Shown: positions 51,974-61,848, numbered from the stretch's first letter. The stretch is 64,000 nt of DNA from an uncultured Eubacteriales bacterium (GCA_934446365.1 CAKSDZ010000003.1:1-64000), one strand, 5' to 3'. A program made the numbers and translations. The notes: generated by a model not told the origin, from the sequence alone.

Positions 51974-53857
51974 ATGGGACATGCTGTCATTCGTCCGAGC
52001 GGCTGGATAAAGGATTTTTTGAAGCTTCAAATGGAGGGGCTGACCGGCAATATCGAGGCGGCGGGATATCCGTTTGACGGGCAGGTATGGGGAAACCCGG
52101 ATTACCGGCCGGAAAAAACGGATTTAAGCGCATGGTGGCCGTGCGAGCAGACGGGATACTGGCTCGACGGCTATACGCGGTGCGCGATTCTTTTGGATGA
52201 CAGGGAAGCGATTGAAAAGGCGAAGGCTATCATCTATGCGGTGATCGATCATCCGGACGAGGACTCCTATCTTGGCCCCGCGGCCTTGAAAAAGAATGGG
52301 GATACGATGTTTCGCTGGCCGCATGTGGTGTTTTTCCGGGCATGCATGGCGCTCTACGACGATAACGGCGACCGCCGGATTCCGGAGGCGATTGCGCGGC
52401 ATTATCTGAACTGTCCGTATGACTATTCCGTCGACCGCGACGTTCTGAATGTTGAAATCATGCTGTGGTGCTATGGTGTTACCGGCGACGAACGGCTTCT
52501 GCGTCTTGCGGAGGCTTCCTATATCGCTTATAATGGGAAAGCGCAGGAAAGGTCGGTGAGAGGAGATTCTCTTGTCGATGCCGAGCTCCTTTCCAAGAAA
52601 AAAATGTTTATTCACGGCGTTTCGTATAGTGAATATATGAAGCTCGGCGCGATTTTGTACCGCTGCACGGGAAAACGCGATTATCTGCGCGTTTCCGAAA
52701 AAGCGGCGGAGCGGCTCGACCGGTATTATAAGCTTCCCGGCGGCTGCATTTCGAGCACGGAATTTACCTGCGGCAATCACTATTATGAAAGCTCGGAAAC
52801 CTGCGATGTGTCGGACTACACATGGGCGCTTTCCTATTTGCTTGCTGCGACAGATAACGTGAAATATGCGGATGATATCGAACGGTGTGTTTTCAATGCC
52901 GGAATCGGCGCTGTGACGGAGGATTTCCGGGCTTTGCAGTATTTTTCCTGCGGCAATCAGCTTGTTCTCGACGAGCAGTCGAATCATAATCTGTTTAAAG
53001 CCGGAAATAAAATGATGGCGTACAGTCCGCACCCATGGACAGCCTGCTGTCCGGGCAACGTCAACCGTTTTATGCCGAATTATGTCCTGAATATGTGGAG
53101 AGTTGCGGAAAACAAGGTTTATGCCAATCTTTTGGGGCCGTCGGAATGGAAAGCGGATATCCCGGGCGGGGAGGCTTCCGTCTGTGTGGAGACGGACTAT
53201 CCGTTTGACAATGCGTTTCGGTTCAAGGCCTTTTCGACGGCGCCGGTTACGCTTTATGTGAGGATTCCGGGATGGGCGACGGGCTTTGAGACGGATTTTC
53301 CGGATGCCCGCAGAGAAAACGGCTATCTTATCGTGCCGATAAGCGGAAGCGTGCAATTTTCGCTCACATTTTCGGATAAAATCGAGCGGCATGACGTATA
53401 CGGCGGCGTGTATTTTACCAAGGGAGCACTCACATACAGCCTTGGAATGAAAGGCGTCCGTACCCATTACGAAACCGAAACGGTAAACGGAACGGACTTC
53501 CCGTCTTACCGCATGATGCCGGATAAGGACTGGAATTATGCCGTGACGGAAACCGCGGCGCCGAAATTTGAAGCGGGGAAGGATACCGTTTGGGATTTGG
53601 ATGCGGCACTTCCGTGTATCAAAGTGCGCGCGAGAAAAGTGGAGAACTGGAAAATCCGTCCGACAAACCGTTTTAAATGCTGGACATGGCGGTATGAGGA
53701 TGTGATCAAAAACGAGAAGCATGTCTTCACGCCGAAGCTGCCGAATATGAAAAAAGCGGTTTTGGCAGAGATGGAGGAAACCATTACTTTATATCCTTAC
53801 GGAGCTTCTAAGGTGCGTATGACGGTTCTGCCAACCGTGGCAAAGCAGAGAAAATAA
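51974..53857 (+). CDS. GH127-like beta-L-arabinofuranosidase
   Basis: A ~627-residue cytoplasmic glycoside hydrolase with no signal peptide. The motifs of the zinc-dependent GH127 family are present: STEFTCGNHYYESSETCDVSDY contains the Glu-x-Cys zinc ligands, and PWTACCPGNVNRFMPNY the paired Cys, one of which is the nucleophile in HypBA1. An N-terminal alpha/alpha barrel is followed by beta domains. ATG codons at 51968 and 51974 are both possible starts. It likely releases L-arabinose from plant glycans taken up by the cell. Confidence 0.85.
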   Translation: MGHAVIRPSGWIKDFLKLQMEGLTGNIEAAGYPFDGQVWGNPDYRPEKTDLSAWWPCEQTGYWLDGYTRCAILLDDREAIEKAKAIIYAVIDHPDEDSYLGPAALKKNGDTMFRWPHVVFFRACMALYDDNGDRRIPEAIARHYLNCPYDYSVDRDVLNVEIMLWCYGVTGDERLLRLAEASYIAYNGKAQERSVRGDSLVDAELLSKKKMFIHGVSYSEYMKLGAILYRCTGKRDYLRVSEKAAERLDRYYKLPGGCISSTEFTCGNHYYESSETCDVSDYTWALSYLLAATDNVKYADDIERCVFNAGIGAVTEDFRALQYFSCGNQLVLDEQSNHNLFKAGNKMMAYSPHPWTACCPGNVNRFMPNYVLNMWRVAENKVYANLLGPSEWKADIPGGEASVCVETDYPFDNAFRFKAFSTAPVTLYVRIPGWATGFETDFPDARRENGYLIVPISGSVQFSLTFSDKIERHDVYGGVYFTKGALTYSLGMKGVRTHYETETVNGTDFPSYRMMPDKDWNYAVTETAAPKFEAGKDTVWDLDAALPCIKVRARKVENWKIRPTNRFKCWTWRYEDVIKNEKHVFTPKLPNMKKAVLAEMEETITLYPYGASKVRMTVLPTVAKQRK

Positions 53858-53885
53858 AAAAGCAGTACCTGTGTACTGCTTTTTT
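53856..53885. terminator. Bidirectional terminator
   Basis: AAAAAGCAGTAC / GTACTGCTTTTT with a CTGT loop, between the GH127-like gene and rplA. Confidence 0.93.
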
Positions 53886-53899
53886 ACTAATATAACCGC

Positions 53900-54595
53900 T
53901 TAGCCTCCGAGCTTTGCGGCGTTGATTTTGATGCCGGGACCCATCGTGGAAGCGACGACACAGCTCTTGATATACTGACCCTTTGCGGCGGCCGGTTTTG
54001 CTTTGATGACCGCGCCCATCAAGGTGTTGAAGTTGTCGGAGAGCTTTTCCGCGCCGAACGAGGCTTTGCCGATCGGGCAGTGAATGATGTTGGTTTTGTC
54101 GAGACGGTACTCGATCTTACCGGCCTTCGCTTCGTTTACGGCTTTGGCCACGTCCATTGTGACGGTGCCGGCTTTCGGGTTCGGCATGAGTCCTTTCGGA
54201 CCGAGAACCTTACCGAGACGGCCGATGACGCCCATCATATCGGGCGTTGCGATGACGACGTCGAAATCAAACCAGTTTTCCTGTGTGATCTTCGCAACCA
54301 TATCCTCGGCTCCGACATAGTCGGCGCCTGCGGCAACGGCGGCGTCAGCCTTGTCGCCTTTGGCGAATACAAGGGTTCTGACGGTTTTACCGGTTCCGTG
54401 GGGAAGCACGACGGCGCCGCGGACCTGCTGGTCTGCATGACGGCTGTCAACGCCGAGCCTGATATGAAGCTCGATGGTTTCGTCGAATTTTGCTTTGGAT
54501 GTCTGGCAGACAAGGCCGATCGCCTCACCTGCGTCGTAAAGCTTTGTTTTGTCGATCAGCTTTGCGCTGTCCTGATATTTCTTACCTTTAAACAT
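53900..54595 (-). CDS. rplA: 50S ribosomal protein L1
   Basis: A 231-residue L1 protein (MFKGKKYQDSAKLIDKTKLY, VRGAVVLPHGTGKTVRTLVFAKG, LGPKGLMPNPKAGTVT). It binds 23S rRNA at the L1 stalk and in many bacteria represses its own operon. It is the last gene of the rpmG-secE-nusG-rplK-rplA operon; rplJ and rplL do not follow. Confidence 0.98.
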   Translation of the reverse strand: MFKGKKYQDSAKLIDKTKLYDAGEAIGLVCQTSKAKFDETIELHIRLGVDSRHADQQVRGAVVLPHGTGKTVRTLVFAKGDKADAAVAAGADYVGAEDMVAKITQENWFDFDVVIATPDMMGVIGRLGKVLGPKGLMPNPKAGTVTMDVAKAVNEAKAGKIEYRLDKTNIIHCPIGKASFGAEKLSDNFNTLMGAVIKAKPAAAKGQYIKSCVVASTMGPGIKINAAKLGG

Positions 54596-54613
54596 TTCCG
54601 TTACTCCTCCTCA

Positions 54614-55039
54614 TCAGTCTGTGACCGTGACGCCCATGCTGCGCGCGGTACCCGCCACCATGCTCATTGCGGCTTCGAGAGAAGCGGCGTTGAGGTCGGG
54701 CATTTTGGTTTCGGCGATTTTCTTCACCTGTTCTTTGGTGATGGAAGCAACCTTTGTTTTGTTGGGAGCGCCGGAAGCCGTCTCAATGCCGCATGCCTTT
54801 TTAATCAGGACGGCTGCGGGCGGCGTTTTCGTGATGAAAGAGAACGAACGGTCCGCGAAAACGGTGATGACAACAGGGATGATAAGACCCATGTCGTTCT
54901 TTGTGCGCTCATTGAATTCCTTTGTGAAAGCAGCGATGTTGACACCGTGCTGACCGAGCGCCGGACCGACCGGCGGCTGGGGTGTCGCTTTTCCTGCCGG
55001 AAGCTGCAATTTGATGTATGCTACGATTTTCTTTGCCAT
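54614..55039 (-). CDS. rplK: 50S ribosomal protein L11
   Basis: A 141-residue L11 (KIVAYIKLQLPAGKATPQPP, GPALGQHGVNIAAFTKEFN). It forms the GTPase-associated centre with 23S rRNA. It is 18 bp before rplA. Confidence 0.98.
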   Translation of the reverse strand: MAKKIVAYIKLQLPAGKATPQPPVGPALGQHGVNIAAFTKEFNERTKNDMGLIIPVVITVFADRSFSFITKTPPAAVLIKKACGIETASGAPNKTKVASITKEQVKKIAETKMPDLNAASLEAAMSMVAGTARSMGVTVTD

Positions 55040-55139
55040 GATTTACACCTCCGAATGTGGTATTTGCCGGGAGAATTGAAAGATTTTTCTCCCTCCCACA
55101 GGTTTTGTTCTCCTCTTATGGGGAACGATGAAATAAAAC

Positions 55140-55691
55140 TTATTTTTCCGCCGCGATGCTTGAAACATCAAGCTCCACCGGCGTTTGACGTCCGAAAACG
55201 GACGCTGTGACCGTGACCTTTTTGAGATCCGGCGATATTTCCGATATGGTTCCGACAAAGCCGGACATAGGACCGCTCTTGATGCTGACGCTGTCTCCGA
55301 CCTTGAAGCTTGTCGTCGCCGTTTTTGCGGCGGATTCGACGCCGAGTGCCTCAACCTCCTTATCCGTGAGAGGAACGGGACGCGAGCCGGGGCCGACAAA
55401 GCCCGTCGCGCCGGTGATCGTCATGACGATGTGCCATGTTTCGTCGGTCATGACCATTTTTACAAAGACATAGCTCGGAAAGATTTTGGATTCGCTTTCC
55501 TTGGTCACGCCCTCGGCGTTGGTCTCCGAGGTCAGCTCAACGGGGATTCTCACATCGGTGATGAGATGGGAAATGCCGCGGTTTTCGATGATTTTTTCAA
55601 GATTGGTCTTGACTTTGTTTTCATAGCCGGAATAGGTATGGACGACATACCATTTCGCTGCGTTTGCATTTTCGCTCATTTGCTTTCCCAA
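55140..55691 (-). CDS. nusG: Transcription termination/antitermination factor NusG
   Basis: A 183-residue NusG. KWYVVHTYSGYENKVKTNLE is the NGN domain start. IFPSYVFVKMVMTDETW and FVGPGSRPVPLTDKE are conserved. The KOW motif is FKVGDSVSIKSGPMSGFVGTI. It links RNA polymerase to the ribosome and Rho, and is 9 bp from secE. Confidence 0.98.
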   Translation of the reverse strand: MGKQMSENANAAKWYVVHTYSGYENKVKTNLEKIIENRGISHLITDVRIPVELTSETNAEGVTKESESKIFPSYVFVKMVMTDETWHIVMTITGATGFVGPGSRPVPLTDKEVEALGVESAAKTATTSFKVGDSVSIKSGPMSGFVGTISEISPDLKKVTVTASVFGRQTPVELDVSSIAAEK

Positions 55692-55700
55692 CCTTGTCTC

Positions 55701-55946
55701 TTACGATACCGGGCGGATGAAGTCGATGAGGTCTTTAAATTCGGTAATTCCCTTGTTGAGACCGTAATCGACAAGCGCGAGGCAGGCTCCGACGACGATG
55801 ATGGAAACCAGTACGACAGCAGAATTTTTCAGAAGCTGCTTCGGCGTGGGCCAAACGAGCTTTTTGAACTCGCTTCTGTAATCCTTGAAAAACTTTCCGA
55901 TTCTTTTCCAGATGCTCGGCTTTTTTTGCTTGGTTGTTTCTGCCAT
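55701..55946 (-). CDS. secE: Preprotein translocase subunit SecE
   Basis: An 81-residue single-helix SecE starting MAETTKQKKPSIWKR, chosen by its GGAGG. FFKDYRSEFKKLVWPTPKQLL is the hallmark cytoplasmic helix, followed by the membrane helix VVLVSIIVVGACLALVDYGL. Confidence 0.96.
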   Translation of the reverse strand: MAETTKQKKPSIWKRIGKFFKDYRSEFKKLVWPTPKQLLKNSAVVLVSIIVVGACLALVDYGLNKGITEFKDLIDFIRPVS

Positions 55947-55991
55947 TTTTTCCTCCTTACGGCCTATGATAGGCACTGATTTGGTGTGCGA

Positions 55992-56141
55992 TCACTTTGT
56001 CTCCTTGTGAAGCGTGTGCTTGCGGCAGAACTTGCAGTATTTGTTCATTTCAAGTCTGTCCGGATCGTTCTTTTTGTTTTTGGTCGTGTCGTAGTTTCTT
56101 TGCTTGCATTCCGAGCAGGCGAGTGTGATTTTGACGCGCAT
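55992..56141 (-). CDS. rpmG: 50S ribosomal protein L33
   Basis: A 49-residue L33 starting MRVKITLACSECKQRNY after GGAGG. It keeps both CxxC pairs (CSEC and CKFC), the zinc-binding form. It is the first gene of the secE-nusG operon. Confidence 0.97.
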   Translation of the reverse strand: MRVKITLACSECKQRNYDTTKNKKNDPDRLEMNKYCKFCRKHTLHKETK

Positions 56142-56488
56142 TTCGGCACCTCCTGTTATAATTTGAAGCTCAATAAAAAAGCTTCTGTTTGCAAATGAAA
56201 AAACAGAAGCGAATGTAACAAAACACGGACGGTTGTCCACAGAGAGGCAATCGTCGGCGATTCTGAATTTACGTTCGGTCCGTTTTTCGTACCTCCCTCA
56301 AATCGGATAAAAAAACGGATATCCGCAGAGGTAATAAAAGAATATCACAAAAAGTGACGGATGTCAAGGGCTTTTGTGGGGATTTTTCATGCTTTTTGCT
56401 GTTGTGCGGAAAAGCCCGGTTCTTTTTTGTATAAATTTTTTCAAAGAAAGCTTTGGCTGCTGCTTGCATCGGCCAAAGCTTTTCATAT

Positions 56489-57775
56489 TTAATCTAAAAA
56501 GTCAAATTCAAGCTCGTAAAGGCTCACCGTATCGCCGTCGCCGATGCCGAGGGCGCGCATCTTGTCGAAGATGCCTTTTTCGCGCAGCATTTTTTCAAAA
56601 TACATGAGGGATTCGCGGTCGTCGAAGTTGATGCCGCTCATGAGCCATTTGAGCCAGTCGCCCTCGACGATCCAAACGCCGTCCTCCTTGCGCGCCGTGA
56701 TGTTGTCCGGGGCGGAAGGCTCGGCGGTTTTCTCTTCATATTCCGGCTCATAGACGGTGACGGGCGGAAGCGTTTGCAGCATGTCCCACACGCGGCGGCA
56801 GAGCGTTTTCACGTTTTCGCCGGATGCGGCGCTGATATAGACGACTTCGCAGCCGAGAGAGGCGGCGAAGGCCTCGAACTTCTTTTTGACGCCGTCTGCC
56901 GTTTCAGGCTCCAAAATATCACATTTGTTTGCAGCGAGGATTTGCGGCCGCGCGGCAAGGCCGTCGCTGTATTTTTTCAGCTCTTCATTGATGAGCTTCA
57001 CGTCCTCGATGGGATCACGTCCCTCGGAACCCGCGATATCGACGACATGGACGAGGAGCCGGCACCGGTCGACGTGGCGCAGAAAATCGTGTCCGAGGCC
57101 GAGTCCCTCCGAAGCACCTTCGATCAGCCCCGGAATATCCGCGGCGACGAAGGCATGTCCCTCATCCGCGCAGACGACGCCGAGCATCGGAGAAAGCGTG
57201 GTGAAGTGATAGTTTGCGATTTTCGGGCGTGCGGCGGAAATCATGGAAAGCAGCGTGGATTTGCCGACGTTGGGAAGTCCGACAAAGCCGACGTCCGCCA
57301 GCATTTTAAGCTCCAAAATGATCTCACGTTCCTCGCCGTCAAGTCCGTTTTTTGCGAAGCGCGGCGCCTGTCTTGTCGGCGTTGCGAAATGACGGTTTCC
57401 CCAGCCGCCGCGGCCGCCCTTAGCGGCGATAAACGGCTCGCATCGGCTCATATCCTTGATGATTTTTCCCGTTTCGGCGTCCCGGATGACGGTTCCGTCC
57501 GGAACGGGAATGATGAGGTCGGGCGCCGTGGCGCCGTGGAATTTCGCCGGCATTCCGTCGCCGCCGTTTTTTGCAACAAATTTTTTTCGGTTGCGGAAAT
57601 CGAGCAGCGTGTTGGTTCCCTCGTCGATGGTAAATACGATATTGCCGCCGTGTCCGCCGTCGCCGCCGTCCGGTCCTCCGTGTGAGATATACTTTTCTCG
57701 GCGGAAAGAAATACAACCGTTGCCCCCGTTTCCCGCTTTGATGTATATTTTGACATGGTCATAAAAGTTTTCCAT
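56489..57775 (-). CDS. obgE: GTPase Obg/CgtA
   Basis: A 428-residue GTPase. The glycine-rich Obg domain (YIKAGNGGNGCISFRREKY, GGPDGGDGGHGG) is followed by the G domain (GLPNVGKSTLLSMI, DIPGLIEGASEG, ANKCDI) and a C-terminal OCT domain. It acts in 50S assembly and stress signalling. Confidence 0.97.
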   Translation of the reverse strand: MENFYDHVKIYIKAGNGGNGCISFRREKYISHGGPDGGDGGHGGNIVFTIDEGTNTLLDFRNRKKFVAKNGGDGMPAKFHGATAPDLIIPVPDGTVIRDAETGKIIKDMSRCEPFIAAKGGRGGWGNRHFATPTRQAPRFAKNGLDGEEREIILELKMLADVGFVGLPNVGKSTLLSMISAARPKIANYHFTTLSPMLGVVCADEGHAFVAADIPGLIEGASEGLGLGHDFLRHVDRCRLLVHVVDIAGSEGRDPIEDVKLINEELKKYSDGLAARPQILAANKCDILEPETADGVKKKFEAFAASLGCEVVYISAASGENVKTLCRRVWDMLQTLPPVTVYEPEYEEKTAEPSAPDNITARKEDGVWIVEGDWLKWLMSGINFDDRESLMYFEKMLREKGIFDKMRALGIGDGDTVSLYELEFDFLD

Positions 57776-58077
57776 ATTATACCATAATTCCTTTCGTTAA
57801 GTAAAATGTGTCGTATACTTATATTACAACTATACCACACGGTGCTGAAAACGTCAAGCAAAGGTTTTTTTCATATATATTATAAAGACTGTTTTTAGGA
57901 GGTATTGATGGTTGGACGCTAACGTGATTGAAATTTTTATAATTCTCACGTATTTAGGGGTAAATTATCCAGTCTATCAAGTATTTTGGCATGAAATTTT
58001 GTAAAATAATATAAAATAAATACAAAATGGATAAAAATCAATTAAACAAAATAAAAAATATCGTGGAGGCAAAAAAC

Positions 58078-58344
58078 ATGAAAAAGATGATGTTCACAAT
58101 GGAAGGCAATCTATGCGCAGCGCGCATCAGAGAAGGGCGGTATCGTCATAATCCGCCGCTTACGCAAGAGGATTTGGCTCGTAAGATTCAGTTTTTGGGA
58201 AATGAGAACATGACGTCCTTGATTATTTCCCGTATCGAAAAGAATCAGCGGTATGTCTGCGACGGAGAGCTATGGCAGATTGCCACGGCTCTTGGCGTGA
58301 CGATGGAATGGCTGGTCGGAAAGGAAGAGGAGAGCGTGGAATAA
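58078..58344 (+). CDS. XRE-type regulator, paralogue A
   Basis: An 88-residue helix-turn-helix protein starting MKKMMFTMEGNLCAAR with GGAGG upstream. LTQEDLARKIQFLGNENMTSLIISRIEKNQR is the DNA-binding part, and ALGVTMEWLVGKEEE the C-terminal helix. Nearly the same architecture recurs in the gene at 58936. The 302 bp upstream, back to obgE, are AT-rich with no further gene. Confidence 0.88.
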   Translation: MKKMMFTMEGNLCAARIREGRYRHNPPLTQEDLARKIQFLGNENMTSLIISRIEKNQRYVCDGELWQIATALGVTMEWLVGKEEESVE

Positions 58345-58359
58345 AACATGATGTTTGCT

Positions 58360-58719
58360 TTATGAGTTCTTGGGACTGTCGTTCCATTCGGAAAGCAAAA
58401 TAAGAGAAAGAAGTCTGTTCTGATGCCGATCGTAGTGCAAATAAAAGTCCAGATCGGTCTGCGTCGGAACATAGTTTCCATCATCATGCTCGTTTTCGAG
58501 ATCCGCCAAAAAATCCAGCATATCGCCGATATCGGAGAAGGAGGTGGCGTTACCTATGCGCTGATAATAGACAGAAGCTTTTCTTGCGTTTTCGTATATG
58601 ATTTTATTTTCCTCGCACTGTAAAAGCTCGCTGTGAAGCCGAAAATATTTGAAAAGCCGCCATGCGGTCCGTTTATCGGTGCGTTTGACCCGATAGATGT
58701 ATTCGTCTGTATTCATCAT
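58360..58719 (-). CDS. Unknown small acidic protein between two XRE genes
   Basis: A 119-residue protein (MMNTDEYIYRVKRTDKRTAW). It is helical, with an acidic middle (MLDFLADLENEHDDGNYV). I do not recognise a family. It is convergent with paralogue A and divergent from paralogue B, and has an AT-rich 216-bp upstream region without a clear promoter. It could be a target of the two regulators, but this is inference. Confidence 0.6.
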   Translation of the reverse strand: MMNTDEYIYRVKRTDKRTAWRLFKYFRLHSELLQCEENKIIYENARKASVYYQRIGNATSFSDIGDMLDFLADLENEHDDGNYVPTQTDLDFYLHYDRHQNRLLSLILLSEWNDSPKNS

Positions 58720-58935
58720 TATTTATCCTTATAACCTGTTATTTTTTGGAATTACAATAAAATTATAAACAATATTTATGAATAAAATAAATTTATTGAA
58801 TATTATTCATAAAAATTTTACAATAATTATCTAAATTGGATAATCATTATCTAATGTATTCCATATTATACCAAATTTTACGATAAAATCAAGAAGATAT
58901 ATAAAAATTATATAAAAAGGATGGGATGATTTGCC

Positions 58936-59196
58936 ATGAAGAAAAGCATGTTTATCATGAAAGGAAATTTGTGTTCGGAGCGTGTCAGAGTTGCAAGAGC
59001 TATCCGGAATCTCACGCAGGAAGAGCTGGCGAGAAAAATACAATTTATGGGAGAAGAAAATATGACCTCGCTGATTATTTCTCGGATTGAGAAAAACCAA
59101 AGACACGTTTGTGACGCCAAGCTGCGTCTGCTTGCCAAAGCGCTCGAGGTGTCGATGGAGTGGCTTGTGGGCGATCTGCCGCTTTTTCCGCTCTGA
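58936..59196 (+). CDS. XRE-type regulator, paralogue B
   Basis: An 86-residue protein (MKKSMFIMKGNLCSERVR) clearly homologous to paralogue A through TSLIISRIEKNQRHVCDAKL and VSMEWLVG. Differences are concentrated before the recognition helix and at the C-terminus. AAAAGG lies about 14 bp before the ATG. Confidence 0.88.
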   Translation: MKKSMFIMKGNLCSERVRVARAIRNLTQEELARKIQFMGEENMTSLIISRIEKNQRHVCDAKLRLLAKALEVSMEWLVGDLPLFPL

Positions 59197-59215
59197 ACGG
59201 TTTGAGCTTCTAAAA

Positions 59216-59255
59216 AAACGGCGGACAGTCCCGGTTTCGGGACTGCCCACCGTTT
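59216..59255. terminator. Terminator between the XRE gene and ligA
   Basis: CAGTCCCG / CGGGACTG core with GTTT loop, extended by AAACG / CGTTT outer pairs. Confidence 0.75.
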
Positions 59256-59302
59256 CGGTCGGTTATATGAAGCGCTTTGTGTGCGCAAAGATATAAGAGA
59301 GC

Positions 59303-61297
59303 TTAGCTCTCTCCCGCCATTTGGAGCAGGGCTTCCTCGTCGATGATTTTCACGCCGAGCGCTTCCGCCTTGGCGAGCTTTGAGCCTGCTTTTTCCCCCG
59401 CGACGACATAGGTCGTTTTCGCGGAAACGGAGGATGAGGCTTTTCCGCCGTGGCGCTCGATGATCTCCGTCGCCGCGTCGCGGGAAAGCGTCGGAAGCGT
59501 GCCGGTCAGCACAAAGGTCATGCCCGCAAAGACGGCGTCGCTTTTTTCGGCCTCGTAGGTCGTTATGACACCGCAGATCTTCAATTCGTCGATAAATTCC
59601 CGCGTCTGTGGGTGAGAGAAATACTCGACGACGCACTGCGCCGTGATTTCTCCGAAATCGTCGATGGCGACAAGCTCATCGACGGCTGCCGCGGCGAGCG
59701 CGTCGAGGCTTTCAAAGCGCACGGCAAGGGCTTTTGCGGCTTTTTCCCCGACATTTCGGATGCCGAGCGCGTAAATCAGCCTTGCAAGGCCGCTTTTTTT
59801 GGATTTCTCGATTGCCGCGATGAGGTTGGCGGCGGATTTTTCGCCCATGCGTTCAAGGTCTTTTAAATCCTCCGCACGCAGGTGATAGATGTCCGCGACG
59901 TTCGCGACAAGCTTCTCGCGCATGAGCAGCCGGACGACCGCGGGACCCATGCCGTCGATATCCATGGCATCGCGCGAGGCGAAATGCGTGATGCTGCGCT
60001 CGAGCTGGGCGGGACAGTTCGCATTGGTGCAGCGCGTCGCCGCTTCGTCGTCGCGGACGACCGGCTCGCCGCAGGATGGACAGCACTCCGGCATTTGATA
60101 GGGAACGGCATTTTCCGGTCGGTCGGACATTTCCACGGAGACGACCTCCGGGATGATGTCGCCTGCCTTCTGAACGAGAACGGTGTCCCCGATTCGGATA
60201 TCGCGCTCGCGGATATAGTCGATGTTATGGAGCGTCGCGGCGGAAACGGTCGTGCCGGCGAGCTTTACCGGTTCAAGAACGGCGCGCGGCGTGAGTACGC
60301 CCGTCCTGCCCACCTGAACGACGATGTCGGAGAGCCTTGTCGCCTTGCGCTCCGGCGGAAATTTATAGGCGACCGCCCATTTCGGCGTGCTGGTATTCTC
60401 GCCGATCTCGATTCGTTCCGAAAGGTCGTCGACCTTGACGACGACCCCGTCGATATCGAAGGAGAGCGAGCCCCGCAGCGCGCCGAGCCGCTCGATATGT
60501 GCGATGATTTCCTCGGCCGTGCGTGCCTGTATGCGGTGCGGAATCACATGAAAGCCCTCTGATTCGAGATATGACAGCTCCTCCGTATGGGAGGTGAAGC
60601 GCTTGCCCTCTATGCGCTGGACGTTGAAAATCAGAATATCGAGCCCTCTTTTGGCTGTGATTTTGGAATCGAGCTGCCGCAGCGAGCCGGCTGCCGCATT
60701 GCGCGGATTGGCGAAGAGCGCTTCGCCGTTTTCCTCTCTTGCGCGGTTGAGCGCTTCAAAGCTGCGGCGCGGCATATAGACCTCTCCGCGCACCTCCAAA
60801 AGCGGGAGCGCTTCGGGCAGGGAAAGGGGAATGGTCTTGACGGTTTTTAGGTTTTCCGTGACGTTTTCTCCCGTGATGCCGTCCCCGCGCGTGGAGCCGA
60901 CCGTGAGCTTTCCGTCCGTGTATTCGAGAGACACGGAAAGCCCGTCGATTTTCGGCTCGACGGAATAGAGCGTGGAGCGCCCGAGGCGTTCCTCGGTCTT
61001 GGCGACGAAATCATGGATTTCTTCATAGGAAAAGACGTCGGAGAGACTTCCCATGCGCACGGTGTGCGCGACCTTCTCGAATTTGTCGAGCGCGGCGCCG
61101 CCTACGCGCTTCGTCGGAGAATCCTCGGCCGCAAGCTCCGGATACTGTTCCTCCAAAGCGACCAGCTCATAAAAAAGCTTGTCGTATTCGTAGTCGGAAA
61201 TTTCCGGCGCATCCTCGATATAATACAGACGGGAATGGTGCTCGATTGTTTTGCGCAGCTCCGCCATTCTTTTTTTCGCTTTTTTGATGTCGTCCAT
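59303..61297 (-). CDS. ligA: NAD-dependent DNA ligase
   Basis: A 664-residue ligase starting MDDIKKAKKRMAELRK after GGAGG. YSVEPKIDGLSVSLEY contains the adenylated Lys (KxDG). CPSCGEPVVRDDEAATRCTN is the zinc finger, followed by helix-hairpin-helix repeats and a C-terminal BRCT domain (FAGMTFVLTGTLPTLSRDAA). It seals nicks in replication and repair. Confidence 0.98.
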   Translation of the reverse strand: MDDIKKAKKRMAELRKTIEHHSRLYYIEDAPEISDYEYDKLFYELVALEEQYPELAAEDSPTKRVGGAALDKFEKVAHTVRMGSLSDVFSYEEIHDFVAKTEERLGRSTLYSVEPKIDGLSVSLEYTDGKLTVGSTRGDGITGENVTENLKTVKTIPLSLPEALPLLEVRGEVYMPRRSFEALNRAREENGEALFANPRNAAAGSLRQLDSKITAKRGLDILIFNVQRIEGKRFTSHTEELSYLESEGFHVIPHRIQARTAEEIIAHIERLGALRGSLSFDIDGVVVKVDDLSERIEIGENTSTPKWAVAYKFPPERKATRLSDIVVQVGRTGVLTPRAVLEPVKLAGTTVSAATLHNIDYIRERDIRIGDTVLVQKAGDIIPEVVSVEMSDRPENAVPYQMPECCPSCGEPVVRDDEAATRCTNANCPAQLERSITHFASRDAMDIDGMGPAVVRLLMREKLVANVADIYHLRAEDLKDLERMGEKSAANLIAAIEKSKKSGLARLIYALGIRNVGEKAAKALAVRFESLDALAAAAVDELVAIDDFGEITAQCVVEYFSHPQTREFIDELKICGVITTYEAEKSDAVFAGMTFVLTGTLPTLSRDAATEIIERHGGKASSSVSAKTTYVVAGEKAGSKLAKAEALGVKIIDEEALLQMAGES

Positions 61298-61528
61298 GGG
61301 GAACCTCCGTTTTATGCCGATACCGCCCGATTTTACCGGCGGCATATCGCCGAATTGCGAATCTTCTTTCAAAAATATTATAGCACAAATGAGAGCCGGT
61401 GTAAACATTTTGCCGTCAGGTTGCGCCGGCTTTTCTTTTTGTGAATCAAATTTCACGGGCTAAATTTGTGAAAAATGACGAAAAATGCCGCAGGTTTTTA
61501 AATTAAATTGAATTTATTTTAAAAAGTG

Positions 61529-61557
61529 TTGATAAAAAATCCGGTTTATATTATAAT
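61529..61557 (+). promoter_or_regulatory. Sigma-A promoter of the DUF3006-dehydrogenase-aldolase operon
   Basis: TTGATA (61529-61534), a 17-bp spacer, and TATAAT (61552-61557), 54 bp before the DUF3006 ATG. The rest of 61298-61611 is AT-rich and gene-free. Confidence 0.8.
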
Positions 61558-61611
61558 GAAATCATTAAATTGGGAGAGAGCGGCGCGTTTATTTTGCCGC
61601 GGGGAGGTTTC

Positions 61612-61848
61612 ATGAAGCAGATGCAGGTTGACCGCTTCGAGGAGGGGTTCGCCGTTCTTGTGGACGATGAGGAAAAGACCTACGACGTTCCGCGGGGCCT
61701 CTTTGGCTTCGAGCTGCACGCGGGCGACGTTTTGGATGTGGAAATGGAGGAGGGAAGGCCGGTATCCGCCCGCTTTCTCGCTGAGGAGACCGAATCCAGA
61801 CGTGCGCTTGCAAGGGCGCTGATGCAGAAGCTGAAGAAAAAATCATAA
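61612..61848 (+). CDS. DUF3006 family protein
   Basis: A 78-residue protein starting MKQMQVDRFEEGFAVLVDDE with GGGGAGG upstream. The opening VDRFEEGFAVL and a single small beta domain are typical of DUF3006. The function is unknown; it is often co-transcribed with secreted hydrolases, but not here. Confidence 0.85.
   Translation: MKQMQVDRFEEGFAVLVDDEEKTYDVPRGLFGFELHAGDVLDVEMEEGRPVSARFLAEETESRRALARALMQKLKKKS

Noticed and set aside
58078..59196. XRE gene and adjacent small gene as a toxin-antitoxin pair
   Set aside because: The 119-residue protein is on the opposite strand, not co-transcribed, and shows no toxin motif.
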